From JAMLIN01 sp041676645 (GTDB taxonomy: Bacteria; Pseudomonadota; Gammaproteobacteria; Burkholderiales; Burkholderiaceae_E), in the NCBI GenBank assembly GCA_041676645.1, contig JBAYRO010000007.1:6746-70745 (forward strand): a DNA stretch of 64,000 nt, read 5' to 3'. Of this stretch, positions 42,024-50,306 are shown one piece after another. Both the position numbers and the translations under genes were made by a program. The notes below the pieces were generated by a model. That model ran no database searches and was not told where the DNA came from. It saw nothing but the letters and a program-made list of their open reading frames with translations. The stretch's first letter is position 1. Every line of letters begins with the position of its first letter.

Positions 42024-43082
42024 TCAGTCGGCGAATCGTTCCTCGCGGAACAGGCCGAGTCGCTGTTGCACGCCTCGGTCCGAGAAGCTGAAGAGGACCG
42101 CATCGGCATCGGCCTCGTGGCGCACGGTGCGCCAGCTCGGCACCACGAAGACGTCGCGCGGTCCCCATTCGAGAACCTGGCCGTCGATGTGGCTGCGGCC
42201 CCTGCCTTCGACCGGGGTGAATACCGTGGCATCGGTGGCCCGGTAGCCGGTCGTGCGAAAGCCCGCCGGCAGCAACTGCAGGAAGGGGGCGATGGTCGGC
42301 ATCGCGAAGCCGCCCGATTTCGGGTCGATGTAGCGCAGCTTCAGGCCGTGGCAGGGATCCCATTCGTCCTGGCGGCGCATGCGCTCGAGCGCCTCGCGCG
42401 AGCGGTCGTAGGGATAGCTGAAGATCGGCGACACCGGCCGGTGGTCCATGTAGTCCACCGGCAGCATGTTGGCGCCGTAGCGGGCGAGGCTGTCGCCGGG
42501 CTGGCGGGTCAGGGGCTGCTCCTCGTCAGGGTGGCGTTCGAAGAAGGAGGCGTCGAAGAACTGCACCATCGGGATGTCGAGCCCGTCGAGCCAGATCATC
42601 GGGCGGTCCGACGGATTGCCGTGGTCGTGCCAGGCGCCGGGCGGCGTGACCACGAAATCGCCTTCCTCCATCGTCGTGCGCTCGCCGTCGACGCTGGTGT
42701 ACGCCCCCGAGCCATCGACCACGAAGCGCAGCGCCGACTGGCTGTGGCGGTGCGCCGGCGCGATCTCGCCGGGCATGACGAGCTGCAGGCCGGCGTAGAG
42801 GCTGGTGGTGATCCGGCTCTGGCCGCGCAGGCCGGGGTTCTCGAGGATCAGCACCCGCCGTTCGGCTTCACGGGCGCTGATCAGCCCGCCGGCCTCGAGC
42901 AGGTAGGGCCGGAGTTCGTCGTAGCGCCAGAGATGCGGCTGGCAGGCGCTTGCCGGCGTCGGCGTGATCAGGGCGCCGAGCACCGACCACAACGGCGTCA
43001 TGTCGAGACGGTCGATGCGGCGGTAGAAGTCCTTGCGGGCGGCCTCGTCGGCCGGGCGGGTCGGATCGGTCGCGGTCTGCAT
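42024..43082 (-). CDS. Gentisate 1,2-dioxygenase
   Basis: 352-residue bicupin Fe(II) enzyme that opens the gentisate ring to maleylpyruvate. The first cupin carries the iron ligands in APAHRHSQSALRFVVDG and the later His in PGAWHDHGNPS. MIWLDGLDIPMVQFFDASFF, ILENPGLRGQ and FRTTGYRATDATVFTPVEG are typical of GDOs. The start at 43082 has GGGAG 7 bp upstream. Its partner hydroxylase lies 28 bp upstream in the operon. Confidence 0.94.
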   Translation of the reverse strand: MQTATDPTRPADEAARKDFYRRIDRLDMTPLWSVLGALITPTPASACQPHLWRYDELRPYLLEAGGLISAREAERRVLILENPGLRGQSRITTSLYAGLQLVMPGEIAPAHRHSQSALRFVVDGSGAYTSVDGERTTMEEGDFVVTPPGAWHDHGNPSDRPMIWLDGLDIPMVQFFDASFFERHPDEEQPLTRQPGDSLARYGANMLPVDYMDHRPVSPIFSYPYDRSREALERMRRQDEWDPCHGLKLRYIDPKSGGFAMPTIAPFLQLLPAGFRTTGYRATDATVFTPVEGRGRSHIDGQVLEWGPRDVFVVPSWRTVRHEADADAVLFSFSDRGVQQRLGLFREERFAD

Positions 43083-43110
43083 GGCGTGCTCCCGGTATCT
43101 CGAGGGTGGG

Positions 43111-44313
43111 TCAGCTGGAGTGGCGGGCGGGCGCATCATCGATGCCGTTGCCGCCGTAGAGCCAGGCGAGGGTGTCGTACCAATCCTGCGGCGACTTGGC
43201 GCGCATCACCGAATCGCGCACCGCGGCCATGGCGCCGGCCGGGTGGTAGATGTATTCGCCGATTGCGCGCGAACTCATCTGGACCCGGCCGGTGCGCACC
43301 GTGCGGTGGGCGCAGTAGGCGGCCAGGGCGTCGTCGAGCGAGTCGTGGCTGGCGACCATGTGCGACAGGCACACCGCGTCCTCCATCGCCATGCAGGCGC
43401 CCTGCGCGAAGTACTGCAGCATCGGGTGGGCGGCATCGCCCAGCAGCGCCACCCGGCCATCGATCCAGCCGAGGATGGGGTCGCGGTCGCACAGGACCCA
43501 GAGCTTCCAGTCGGCGCCATGCTCGATCACCTGGCGGGCGCGCGGATGGATGTGCTCGAAGCCGCGGCTGACTTCCTCGCGATCGACCGGCTTGCCGGCG
43601 ACCGCCTCCTTGACATCGTTGTGGTAGGTGACGACGAGATTGAAGACCTGCCAGCCCTTGAGCGGGTAATGCACGATGTGGCACTTCGGGCCGGCCCAGA
43701 GGGTGGCGGCGTTCCAGCGCAGGTCCTCGGGCATCTTCTCCGTCGGAATCACCGAGCGATAGGTGGTGTGGCCGGATACCCGGGGCGGTCCGTCGCCGAC
43801 CAGCTGCGCCCGTATCGGCGAGTTGATCCCGTCGGCGCCGACCAGGGCGCAGCCTTCGACCTTGCCGCCATCGGCGAGCAGGGCCGTTGCGCTGCTGCCG
43901 TCCTGCCGGTAGCCGATGACCCGGGCATGGGTGCGCAACTCGACCAGCTCGCTCGCCTCGCAGGCGGCCAGCATGGCTCCGTGCAGGTCGGCCCGGTGGA
44001 CCACGGCGTAGGGATTGCCGAAGCGCTCCCGAAACGGTGCATCCAGCGGTATGTGGCAGATCTCCTCGCCGCCGAGCGCATCCATCAGCCGGAGCTGGTC
44101 GATGTACACCGCGCCGGCGCGGGCCGCGTCGCCGAAGCCGAGGTAGTCGAAGCAGTGGAAGGCGTTGGGGCCGAGCTGGATGCCGGCGCCGATCTCGCCG
44201 AAGCGGCTCGCCTGTTCGAGCACGATGCTGCGCCGGCCGGCGCGGGCCAGGCCGAGGGCGCTGGCCAGTCCGCCGATGCCGCCGCCGGCCACCACGAAGG
44301 GTCGATCGTCCAC
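43111..44313 (-). CDS. FAD-dependent 3-hydroxybenzoate 6-monooxygenase
   Basis: 400 residues from a GTG start at 44313, chosen because GGGGGAGGAG stands 5 bp upstream; an ATG at 44340 gives 409 residues. FAD-binding motifs are VVAGGGIGGLASALGLARAG, the DG motif VGADGINSPIR and GD motif VALLGDAAHPMLQYFAQGA. The sequence ARVHRADLHGAM-like stretch and YHPAGAM ending fit salicylate/3-hydroxybenzoate hydroxylases. Next to gentisate dioxygenase, the 3-hydroxybenzoate 6-hydroxylase role is by far the most likely; salicylate 5-type chemistry is less so. Confidence 0.88.
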   Translation of the reverse strand: MDDRPFVVAGGGIGGLASALGLARAGRRSIVLEQASRFGEIGAGIQLGPNAFHCFDYLGFGDAARAGAVYIDQLRLMDALGGEEICHIPLDAPFRERFGNPYAVVHRADLHGAMLAACEASELVELRTHARVIGYRQDGSSATALLADGGKVEGCALVGADGINSPIRAQLVGDGPPRVSGHTTYRSVIPTEKMPEDLRWNAATLWAGPKCHIVHYPLKGWQVFNLVVTYHNDVKEAVAGKPVDREEVSRGFEHIHPRARQVIEHGADWKLWVLCDRDPILGWIDGRVALLGDAAHPMLQYFAQGACMAMEDAVCLSHMVASHDSLDDALAAYCAHRTVRTGRVQMSSRAIGEYIYHPAGAMAAVRDSVMRAKSPQDWYDTLAWLYGGNGIDDAPARHSS

Positions 44314-44361
44314 GCTGGCTCCTCCCCCGCGCCTTGTCACAGGTCTTCAAGCAGTGCTATG

Positions 44362-44377
44362 CGCACAGTACTGCGTG
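44362..44377. promoter_or_regulatory. Candidate operator for the gentisate operon
   Basis: CGCACAGTACTGCGTG is a near-palindrome (perfect CAGTACTG core with transition-type differences in the outer bases), about 50 bp before the hydroxylase start. It lies in the 134-bp gap after the nitronate-monooxygenase-like gene. A MarR dimer from the same operon is the natural candidate to bind it; this is inference. Confidence 0.4.
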
Positions 44378-44447
44378 ATTGAGCGGAAGGCAAGCGTGCT
44401 GGCGGCAGCGGCCGCGCCGGGCGGGGCCGCTGCCGGGGCCCCGGGCT

Positions 44448-45425
44448 TCAGGCCAGGAAGCCCTCGAGGCGCTTGCGGATGATGGTATCGGCCTCGGCCA
44501 TGATCCGGTCGATCAGCTCCCTGACGGTGGGCACGTCGTGGATCAGGCCGCAGACCATCCCGCAGCTCCAGGCGGCCGCATCCATGTCGCCTTCCTTGAG
44601 GACCTTGCGGTTCTGGCCGCCGGTCACCAGGTGGCGGATGTCCTCGATGGTGGTCGCGCCGCCCTTCTCGCCCTCGATGCGCAGGATCTCCTCGACCGCG
44701 GCGTTGGTGAGCACGCGCTCGGTATTGCGCAGCGGGCGCATCACCAGCCGGGTCTGGAGCTCGTCCGCCTCGACCAGGGCCTGCTTGACATTGTCGTGGA
44801 TGGGAGCCTCCTTCGTGGCCATGAAGCGGGTGCCCATGTTCATGCCCTCCGCCCCGAGGGCCAGCGCCGCGACCAGGCTGCGGCCATCGGCCATCCCGCC
44901 CGAGGCGACGAAGGGAATCTTCAGCTCCTCCGCCGCCCGGGGCAGGAGGATGAAGTTGGGGATGTCGTCCTCGCCGGGGTGGCCGCCGCACTCGAAGCCA
45001 TCGACGCTGACCGCATCGCAGCCGATCCGCTCGGCCTTGAGCGAGTGACGCACCGAAGTACACTTGTGGATGACCTTGATGCCGGCGTCCTTGAGCATCG
45101 GCATCCATTGCTCGGGACTGCGTCCGGCCGTCTCGACCGCCTTGACGCCGCCCTCGATGATCGCGGCGATGTACTCCGGATAAGGCGGCGACTGGAAGGA
45201 GGGCAGGAAGGTCAGGTTGACCCCGAACGGCTTGTCGGTCATTTCGCGGCAGCGCGCGATCTCGCGGGCGAGGTCCTCGGGCGTGGGCTGGGTCAGGGCG
45301 GTGAGTATGCCCAGGCCGCCGGCATTGGACACCGCCGAGGCGAGCTCGGCATAACCCACGTAGTGCATGCCCCCCTGGATGATGGGGTGCTCGATGCCGA
45401 ACAGTTCGGTGATTCGTGTCTTCAT
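44448..45425 (-). CDS. Nitronate monooxygenase / NPD family flavoprotein
   Basis: 325-residue FMN TIM barrel. ELFGIEHPIIQGGMHYVGYA begins the chain; GFECGGHPGEDD holds the catalytic-region His, and VASGGMADGRSLVAALALGA and GTRFMATKEAPIHDN are class I features. Family members oxidise alkyl nitronates, but many are annotated only as NPD-like, and some act as enoyl reductases. AGGAGAGGTC precedes the ATG at 45425. It diverges from pstS. Confidence 0.88.
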   Translation of the reverse strand: MKTRITELFGIEHPIIQGGMHYVGYAELASAVSNAGGLGILTALTQPTPEDLAREIARCREMTDKPFGVNLTFLPSFQSPPYPEYIAAIIEGGVKAVETAGRSPEQWMPMLKDAGIKVIHKCTSVRHSLKAERIGCDAVSVDGFECGGHPGEDDIPNFILLPRAAEELKIPFVASGGMADGRSLVAALALGAEGMNMGTRFMATKEAPIHDNVKQALVEADELQTRLVMRPLRNTERVLTNAAVEEILRIEGEKGGATTIEDIRHLVTGGQNRKVLKEGDMDAAAWSCGMVCGLIHDVPTVRELIDRIMAEADTIIRKRLEGFLA

Positions 45426-45572
45426 GACCTCTCCTTGTCGATTCTCGTATGCCAGGCGGGCGGACCGGCCTCCGGCATGGGACGTCCCGGCGCCGCGGCG
45501 GGTGATGGCCACGATCATAGCGTGGCCTTGCGGGTTTTCGCGCACCGTCCGGGGGTGCCGGGGACGCGGCAT

Positions 45573-45600
45573 CGTCACCGGATCGTCACATAACCGTCAC
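45573..45600 (+). promoter_or_regulatory. Pho box before pstS
   Basis: Three CGTCAC hexamers start at 45573, 45584 and 45595, exactly 11 bp apart, as required for tandem PhoB binding. A TACAGT -10-like hexamer is at 45611, so the last repeat covers the -35 position, typical of PhoB-activated promoters. The pstS ATG is at 45655. Confidence 0.85.
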
Positions 45601-45654
45601 GGAGCGCCCCTACAGTCCTTTCATTCGTCAACCAACCCAAGCGGACGATTCACG

Positions 45655-46698
45655 ATGAGACTTCTCCCAAGATTCCTGGCGATCGGTGCGGTGGCATTCG
45701 GCGTCGGGTTCTCAGCCCAGGCTGCCGAAATCACCGGCGCCGGCGCCAGCTTCCCGGCTCCGATCTACGCCAAGTGGGCCGAGGCCTACCGCGCCGCCAC
45801 CGGCAATGCGCTGAACTACCAGGCGATCGGCTCGGGCGGCGGCGTGAGGCAGATCACCGCCAAGACGGTCGACTTCGGTGCCTCCGACGACCCGATTCCC
45901 GGCGACGAACTCGACAAGGCCGGCCTGGTCCAGTTTCCGGCCGTGATCGGCGGCATCGTGCCGGTGGTCAATCTTCAGGGCGTCGCGCCGGGCGAGATGA
46001 AGCTCGATGGCCCCACGCTCTCGAAGATCTTCTCGGGCGACATCAGCCGCTGGGACGACGCGGCGATCGCCGCGCTGAACAAGGGTGTCACGCTGCCTTC
46101 GCAGGCGATCACGCTGGTTTACCGCTCGGACTCCTCGGGCACCACCGCCGGCTTCACCTACTACCTGGCCGAGATCGATCCGCCGTTCGCGGACAAGGTC
46201 GGCGCCGGCAAGACCGTCGACTGGGCATCCGGTGTCGGCGGCAAGGGCAACGCGGGTGTCGCCGCCAACGTTTCCAAGCTCGGCGGTTCGATCGGCTACG
46301 TCGAGTACGCCTATGCCAAGCAGAACGACATGACCCATGTCTCGCTCATCAACAAGGCCGGCAACGCCGTCCAGCCGAGCGCCGAGAGCTTCGCGGCTGC
46401 GGCGGCAGGCGCCGACTGGAGCGCCAGGCCGGGCTTTGGCATCGGCCTGTCGAACCAGGATGATCCGCAGGCATGGCCGATCGTCTCGGCGAGCTTTATC
46501 CTCATGCACCGGCAGGCCGATGACGCGGCCGCTTCGGCGGAAGCCCTGAAGTTCTTCCGCTGGTCCTTCGCCAACGGCGACCAGATGGCCCTCGATCTCG
46601 ACTATGTCCCGATGCCCAAGTCGGTGGTCGAGCAGGTCGAAGCCTCGTGGGCCGACATCAAGGACAGTTCGGGCAAGACGGTGATGGCCGCGAACTGA
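45655..46698 (+). CDS. pstS: Phosphate ABC transporter substrate-binding protein
   Basis: 347 residues with a signal peptide (about 1-23, FSAQA before AEITGAG). The phosphate-binding loops are visible: ITGAGASFPAPIYAKW, IGSGGGVRQI, FGASDDPIP and RSDSSGTTAGFTYYL. It binds phosphate in the periplasm and hands it to PstCA. First gene of pstSCAB-phoU, under a three-repeat Pho box. Confidence 0.97.
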   Translation: MRLLPRFLAIGAVAFGVGFSAQAAEITGAGASFPAPIYAKWAEAYRAATGNALNYQAIGSGGGVRQITAKTVDFGASDDPIPGDELDKAGLVQFPAVIGGIVPVVNLQGVAPGEMKLDGPTLSKIFSGDISRWDDAAIAALNKGVTLPSQAITLVYRSDSSGTTAGFTYYLAEIDPPFADKVGAGKTVDWASGVGGKGNAGVAANVSKLGGSIGYVEYAYAKQNDMTHVSLINKAGNAVQPSAESFAAAAAGADWSARPGFGIGLSNQDDPQAWPIVSASFILMHRQADDAAASAEALKFFRWSFANGDQMALDLDYVPMPKSVVEQVEASWADIKDSSGKTVMAAN

Positions 46699-46801
46699 GT
46701 CTTTCGGGCGACCGCGAGTCGTCCCGGCCGGAGAGGGCCATGCAGGCCCTCTCCGGCCCTTGTTCGTGATTCCAGGGACTACGATGGGGAAGGAAACTCC
46801 G

Positions 46802-47818
46802 ATGAGCGCCACCGCCGAGCAGGCTGCGCATGCAGTCCGGGGACATGCGGCCGAGAAGGCCGAGCCGGGTCCGGACGCCCTGGCCGCCGAACGGCTGGCG
46901 GCGAGGGTGCGCCGCTTCGCCATCCAGGACCGTATCTTCCTTGGCGTCACCTTCAGCTTCGCGCTGTTCGTGCTGCTGGTCCTCGCCGGACTGCTGGTGT
47001 CGCTCTTCATCGAGGCCTGGCCGGCGTTTCGGGAATTCGGCGCCGGGTTCTTCGTGGGCACCACCTGGAGCCCGGCACGCGAGGTCTACGGCGCGGTCAT
47101 CGCGATCTACGGCACCCTCGTGTCCTCTTTCATCGCCTTGCTGATCGCGGTGCCGATCAGCTTCGGCATCGCCGTCTTCCTCACCGAGATCTGTCCCCTC
47201 AGGTTGCGCCGGCCCCTGGGCACCGCCATCGAACTGCTCGCCGGCGTGCCCTCGATCATTTACGGGATCTGGGGCCTGTTCATCCTGGCGCCGCTGCTCC
47301 AGGACCATGTCCAGCCGCTGCTCGGCGCCACCGGGCTGGCGCTGTTCTCGGGCCCGCCGCTGGGTGTCGGCATGCTGACCGCCGGCCTCGTGCTGGCCCT
47401 GATGGTGATTCCCTTCATCGCCTCGGTCATGCGCGATGTCTTCGAAACGGTCCCCGGTGTGCTCAAGGAATCGGCCTACGGCATCGGCTGCACCACCTGG
47501 GAGGTGGTGCGCCGGATCGTGCTGCCCTTCGCCCGGGTCGGCGTGATCGGCGGCATCATGCTGGGCCTGGGCCGGGCGCTGGGCGAGACCATGGCGGTCA
47601 CCTTCGTGATCGGCAATGCCAACCGCCTGTCGGCGAGCCTGTTCGCGCCCGGCAACTCGATCGCCTCCACCCTGGCCAACGAGTTCGCCGAAGCCGATCC
47701 GACCCTGCACATTCCGGCGCTCTACGCGCTCGGGCTGCTGCTGTTCGTGATCACCTTCATCGTGCTGGGCCTGGCCAAGTGGCTGACCGAGCGCAGCCGG
47801 CGTCGCGCCGGCCTCTGA
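46802..47818 (+). CDS. pstC: Phosphate ABC transporter permease PstC
   Basis: 338 residues from 46802 (AAGGA 7 bp upstream); ATGs at 46784 and 46760 would lengthen it. The N-terminal 40 residues are hydrophilic, followed by six helices. IELLAGVPSIIYGIWGLFIL and LGRALGETMAVTFVIGNA (EAA-type loop) are PstC signatures. It pairs with PstA in the inner membrane; the gene lies 103 bp after pstS. Confidence 0.96.
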   Translation: MSATAEQAAHAVRGHAAEKAEPGPDALAAERLAARVRRFAIQDRIFLGVTFSFALFVLLVLAGLLVSLFIEAWPAFREFGAGFFVGTTWSPAREVYGAVIAIYGTLVSSFIALLIAVPISFGIAVFLTEICPLRLRRPLGTAIELLAGVPSIIYGIWGLFILAPLLQDHVQPLLGATGLALFSGPPLGVGMLTAGLVLALMVIPFIASVMRDVFETVPGVLKESAYGIGCTTWEVVRRIVLPFARVGVIGGIMLGLGRALGETMAVTFVIGNANRLSASLFAPGNSIASTLANEFAEADPTLHIPALYALGLLLFVITFIVLGLAKWLTERSRRRAGL

Positions 47819-47828
47819 GGAGATCCTG

Positions 47829-48695
47829 ATGGACGCCATTCCCCGCGAGTCGAGTCCTCTCTATCGCCGTCGCCGCGTCTCCAATGCGATCGGCCTCGGC
47901 CTGTCGGCGAGCGCCATGGTGATCGGCCTGTTCGCGCTCGGCTGGATCCTCTGGACCCTCGTCTCCGAGGGTTTCGCGGCCCTGAACTGGGCCTTCTTCA
48001 CCAATTCGACGCCGGCGCCCGGAACGCCGGGCGGCGGCATGGCCAATGCCATCGTCGGCAGCCTCATGATGGTCGGCTTCGCGACCCTGGTGTCGACCCC
48101 GATCGGCATCCTGGCGGGCATCTATCTCGCCGAATTCGGCGCAAAGTCGCGCTTCGCCCAGGTGACCCGCTTCGTCACCGACATCATGCTGTCGGCGCCC
48201 TCGATCGTCATCGGCCTGTTCGTCTTCGCGATCGCGGTCGCCACCACCCGCCAGTTCTCGGGCTGGGCGGGCTCGATCGCACTGTCCCTCATCGCGATTC
48301 CGGTGGTGGTGCGCACCACCGAGAACATGCTGAGCCTGGTGCCCGGAAGCCTGCGCGAGGCCGCCTTCGCCCTGGGCACCCCGCGCTGGAAGGTCAATCT
48401 CGCGGTGACCCTGCGGGCGGTGCGCGGCGGCGTGATCACCGGTGTGCTGCTGGCGATCGCCCGGATCTTCGGCGAGACGGCGCCGTTGCTGTTCACCTCG
48501 CTGTCCAATCAGTTCTTCAATGCCGACATGAGCAAGCCGATGGCCAGCCTGCCGGTGGTGATCTACAACTTCGCGCTCAGTCCCTACGAGGACTGGCAGC
48601 GCCTTGCCTGGGGCGGCGCCGCGCTCATCGCCATGATCGTGCTGGCGATCAACATCGTGGCCCGGACCATGTTCCGCGACGCCCCCCGCAACTGA
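47829..48695 (+). CDS. pstA: Phosphate ABC transporter permease PstA
   Basis: 288 residues, six helices. SAPSIVIGLFVFAIAVATT, PGSLREAAFALGTPRWKVNL and ARIFGETAPLLFTSLSNQFF are the PstA-specific blocks. It begins 10 bp after pstC with GAGGAGAT as ribosome site. Confidence 0.96.
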   Translation: MDAIPRESSPLYRRRRVSNAIGLGLSASAMVIGLFALGWILWTLVSEGFAALNWAFFTNSTPAPGTPGGGMANAIVGSLMMVGFATLVSTPIGILAGIYLAEFGAKSRFAQVTRFVTDIMLSAPSIVIGLFVFAIAVATTRQFSGWAGSIALSLIAIPVVVRTTENMLSLVPGSLREAAFALGTPRWKVNLAVTLRAVRGGVITGVLLAIARIFGETAPLLFTSLSNQFFNADMSKPMASLPVVIYNFALSPYEDWQRLAWGGAALIAMIVLAINIVARTMFRDAPRN

Positions 48696-48716
48696 TACCG
48701 GATGACAGGACCCGAC

Positions 48717-49520
48717 ATGCAATCCACCGTCCTCGAGAGCAGGGAATCGATCGCACCGCTGGTGACCGACGCGGTCATGCAGGTGCGCGACCTCGACTTC
48801 TACTACGGCAAGTTCCAGGGCCTGAAGAAGGTCACCATGGACATCGCGCGCAACAAGGTCACCGCCTTCATCGGCCCGTCGGGCTGCGGGAAGTCGACCC
48901 TGCTGCGGACCTTCAACCGCATGTTCGACCTCTATCCGGGCCAGCGTGCCGAAGGGCAGATCCTCCTCAACGGCAGGAACATCCTCGATCCGCGCCAGGA
49001 CGTGAACATGTTGCGGGCGAAGGTCGGCATGGTGTTCCAGAAGCCGACGCCGTTTCCCATGACCATCTTCGAGAACATCGCCTTCGGGGTGCGGCTCTAC
49101 GAACCGCTCAGGGGCCGGGCGATGGAGGATCGGGTCGAATGGGCCTTGCGCAAGGCGGCGCTCTGGGAAGAGGTGAAGGACAAGCTGCAGCAGAGCGGCC
49201 TGAGCCTGTCGGGTGGGCAGCAGCAGCGTCTTTGCATCGCCCGCATGGTGGCGGTCAAGCCCGAGGTGCTGCTGCTCGACGAGCCGACCAGCGCGCTCGA
49301 CCCCATCTCGACCGCCAAGATCGAAGAGCTCATGAACGAGCTCAAGAACGACTACACGATCGCGATCGTCACCCACAACATGCAGCAGGCGGCGCGCATA
49401 TCCGATTTCACGACCTACATGTATCTTGGTGAGCTGATCGAATTCGGCCGCACCGACGAGATCTTCATCAAGCCCACCAAGAAGGCGACCGAGGACTACA
49501 TCACCGGTCGCTTCGGTTGA
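48717..49520 (+). CDS. pstB: Phosphate ABC transporter ATP-binding protein
   Basis: 267 residues from 48717 (AGGA 6 bp upstream); an ATG at 48702 adds five. Walker A is GPSGCGKST, the Q-loop is GMVFQKPTPFPM, the signature LSGGQQQRLCIARM, and Walker B VLLLDEPTSALD. VTHNMQQAARISDFTTYMYL is the PstB H-loop. It powers phosphate uptake and, with PhoU, signals to PhoR. Confidence 0.97.
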   Translation: MQSTVLESRESIAPLVTDAVMQVRDLDFYYGKFQGLKKVTMDIARNKVTAFIGPSGCGKSTLLRTFNRMFDLYPGQRAEGQILLNGRNILDPRQDVNMLRAKVGMVFQKPTPFPMTIFENIAFGVRLYEPLRGRAMEDRVEWALRKAALWEEVKDKLQQSGLSLSGGQQQRLCIARMVAVKPEVLLLDEPTSALDPISTAKIEELMNELKNDYTIAIVTHNMQQAARISDFTTYMYLGELIEFGRTDEIFIKPTKKATEDYITGRFG

Positions 49521-49552
49521 GCCACCCAACGGAATCGGACCGGAAGCACTCC

Positions 49553-50221
49553 ATGGAACATACCTACCGCCCCTTCGATGCCGACATCGACAACCTGCGC
49601 AGCGCCGTCACCACGATGGGCGGCCTGGTCGAGCGCCAGCTGATCCGCGCGGTCGATGCGGTCCGCAACCGCGACCTGCGGCTGCTCGCACAGGTCCTCA
49701 CCGACGAGGGCGTGGTCAACCAGCTGCACCTCGAGACCGACCTGCGCTGCAACCAGACGATCGCCCGGCGCCAGCCGATCGCGGTGGATCTGCGCGAGAT
49801 CATCGCCGTCCTGCACATCAACGACGACCTCGAGCGGATCGGTGACGAGGCCAAGAAGATCGCGCTCAAGGCCCGCGCATTCGAAGCGAGCGGCGGCCTG
49901 CCCATCGCCACGGACCGGATCGAGGAGATGACGGCAATCGTCATCGAGATGCTGCGTGATGCGCTCGAGGCCTACATCCGTCACGACACCACCGCGGCGA
50001 CGGCGGTGGCGGCGCGGGATCGGGCGGTCGACCAGCTGCGCGACGCCCTGATCAGCGAGTTGATGGATCGCATCACCGGCAGTCCGGGCATCGTCTCGCA
50101 GGCGCTGGCGATGATCTTCGTCGTGCAGTCGATCGAACGGGCCGGTGACCATGCGAAGAACATCGCCGAATACGTGGTGCATGTGGTGGAAGGCTCGGAC
50201 GTCCGCCACCAGCCCAGCTGA
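49553..50221 (+). CDS. phoU: Phosphate-signalling regulator PhoU
   Basis: 222 residues of two similar three-helix bundles: MGGLVERQLIRAVDAV and HINDDLERIGDEAKKIA in the first half, and MIFVVQSIERAGDHAKNIAE in the second, each with the conserved E/DxxxD metal-binding helix. PhoU couples PstSCAB to PhoR and damps signalling when phosphate is plentiful. The ATG at 49553 is preferred over an upstream TTG at 49517 that overlaps the pstB stop. Confidence 0.96.
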   Translation: MEHTYRPFDADIDNLRSAVTTMGGLVERQLIRAVDAVRNRDLRLLAQVLTDEGVVNQLHLETDLRCNQTIARRQPIAVDLREIIAVLHINDDLERIGDEAKKIALKARAFEASGGLPIATDRIEEMTAIVIEMLRDALEAYIRHDTTAATAVAARDRAVDQLRDALISELMDRITGSPGIVSQALAMIFVVQSIERAGDHAKNIAEYVVHVVEGSDVRHQPS

Positions 50222-50278
50222 CGGTTTCACACTCGATCGCATCACCGCGTCGGGGCGCCTGCCTTGCCGTGAAAGCGA

Positions 50279-50304
50279 ACGCAAGCCCGCATGAGGGCTT
50301 GCGT
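50279..50304. terminator. Bidirectional stem-loop between phoU and phoR
   Basis: ACGCAAGCCC (50279-50288) pairs perfectly with GGGCTTGCGT (50295-50304) over a 6-nt loop, between the convergent ends of phoU (50221) and phoR (50307). It could end both transcripts; T-runs are absent. Confidence 0.65.
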
Positions 50305-50306
50305 CC

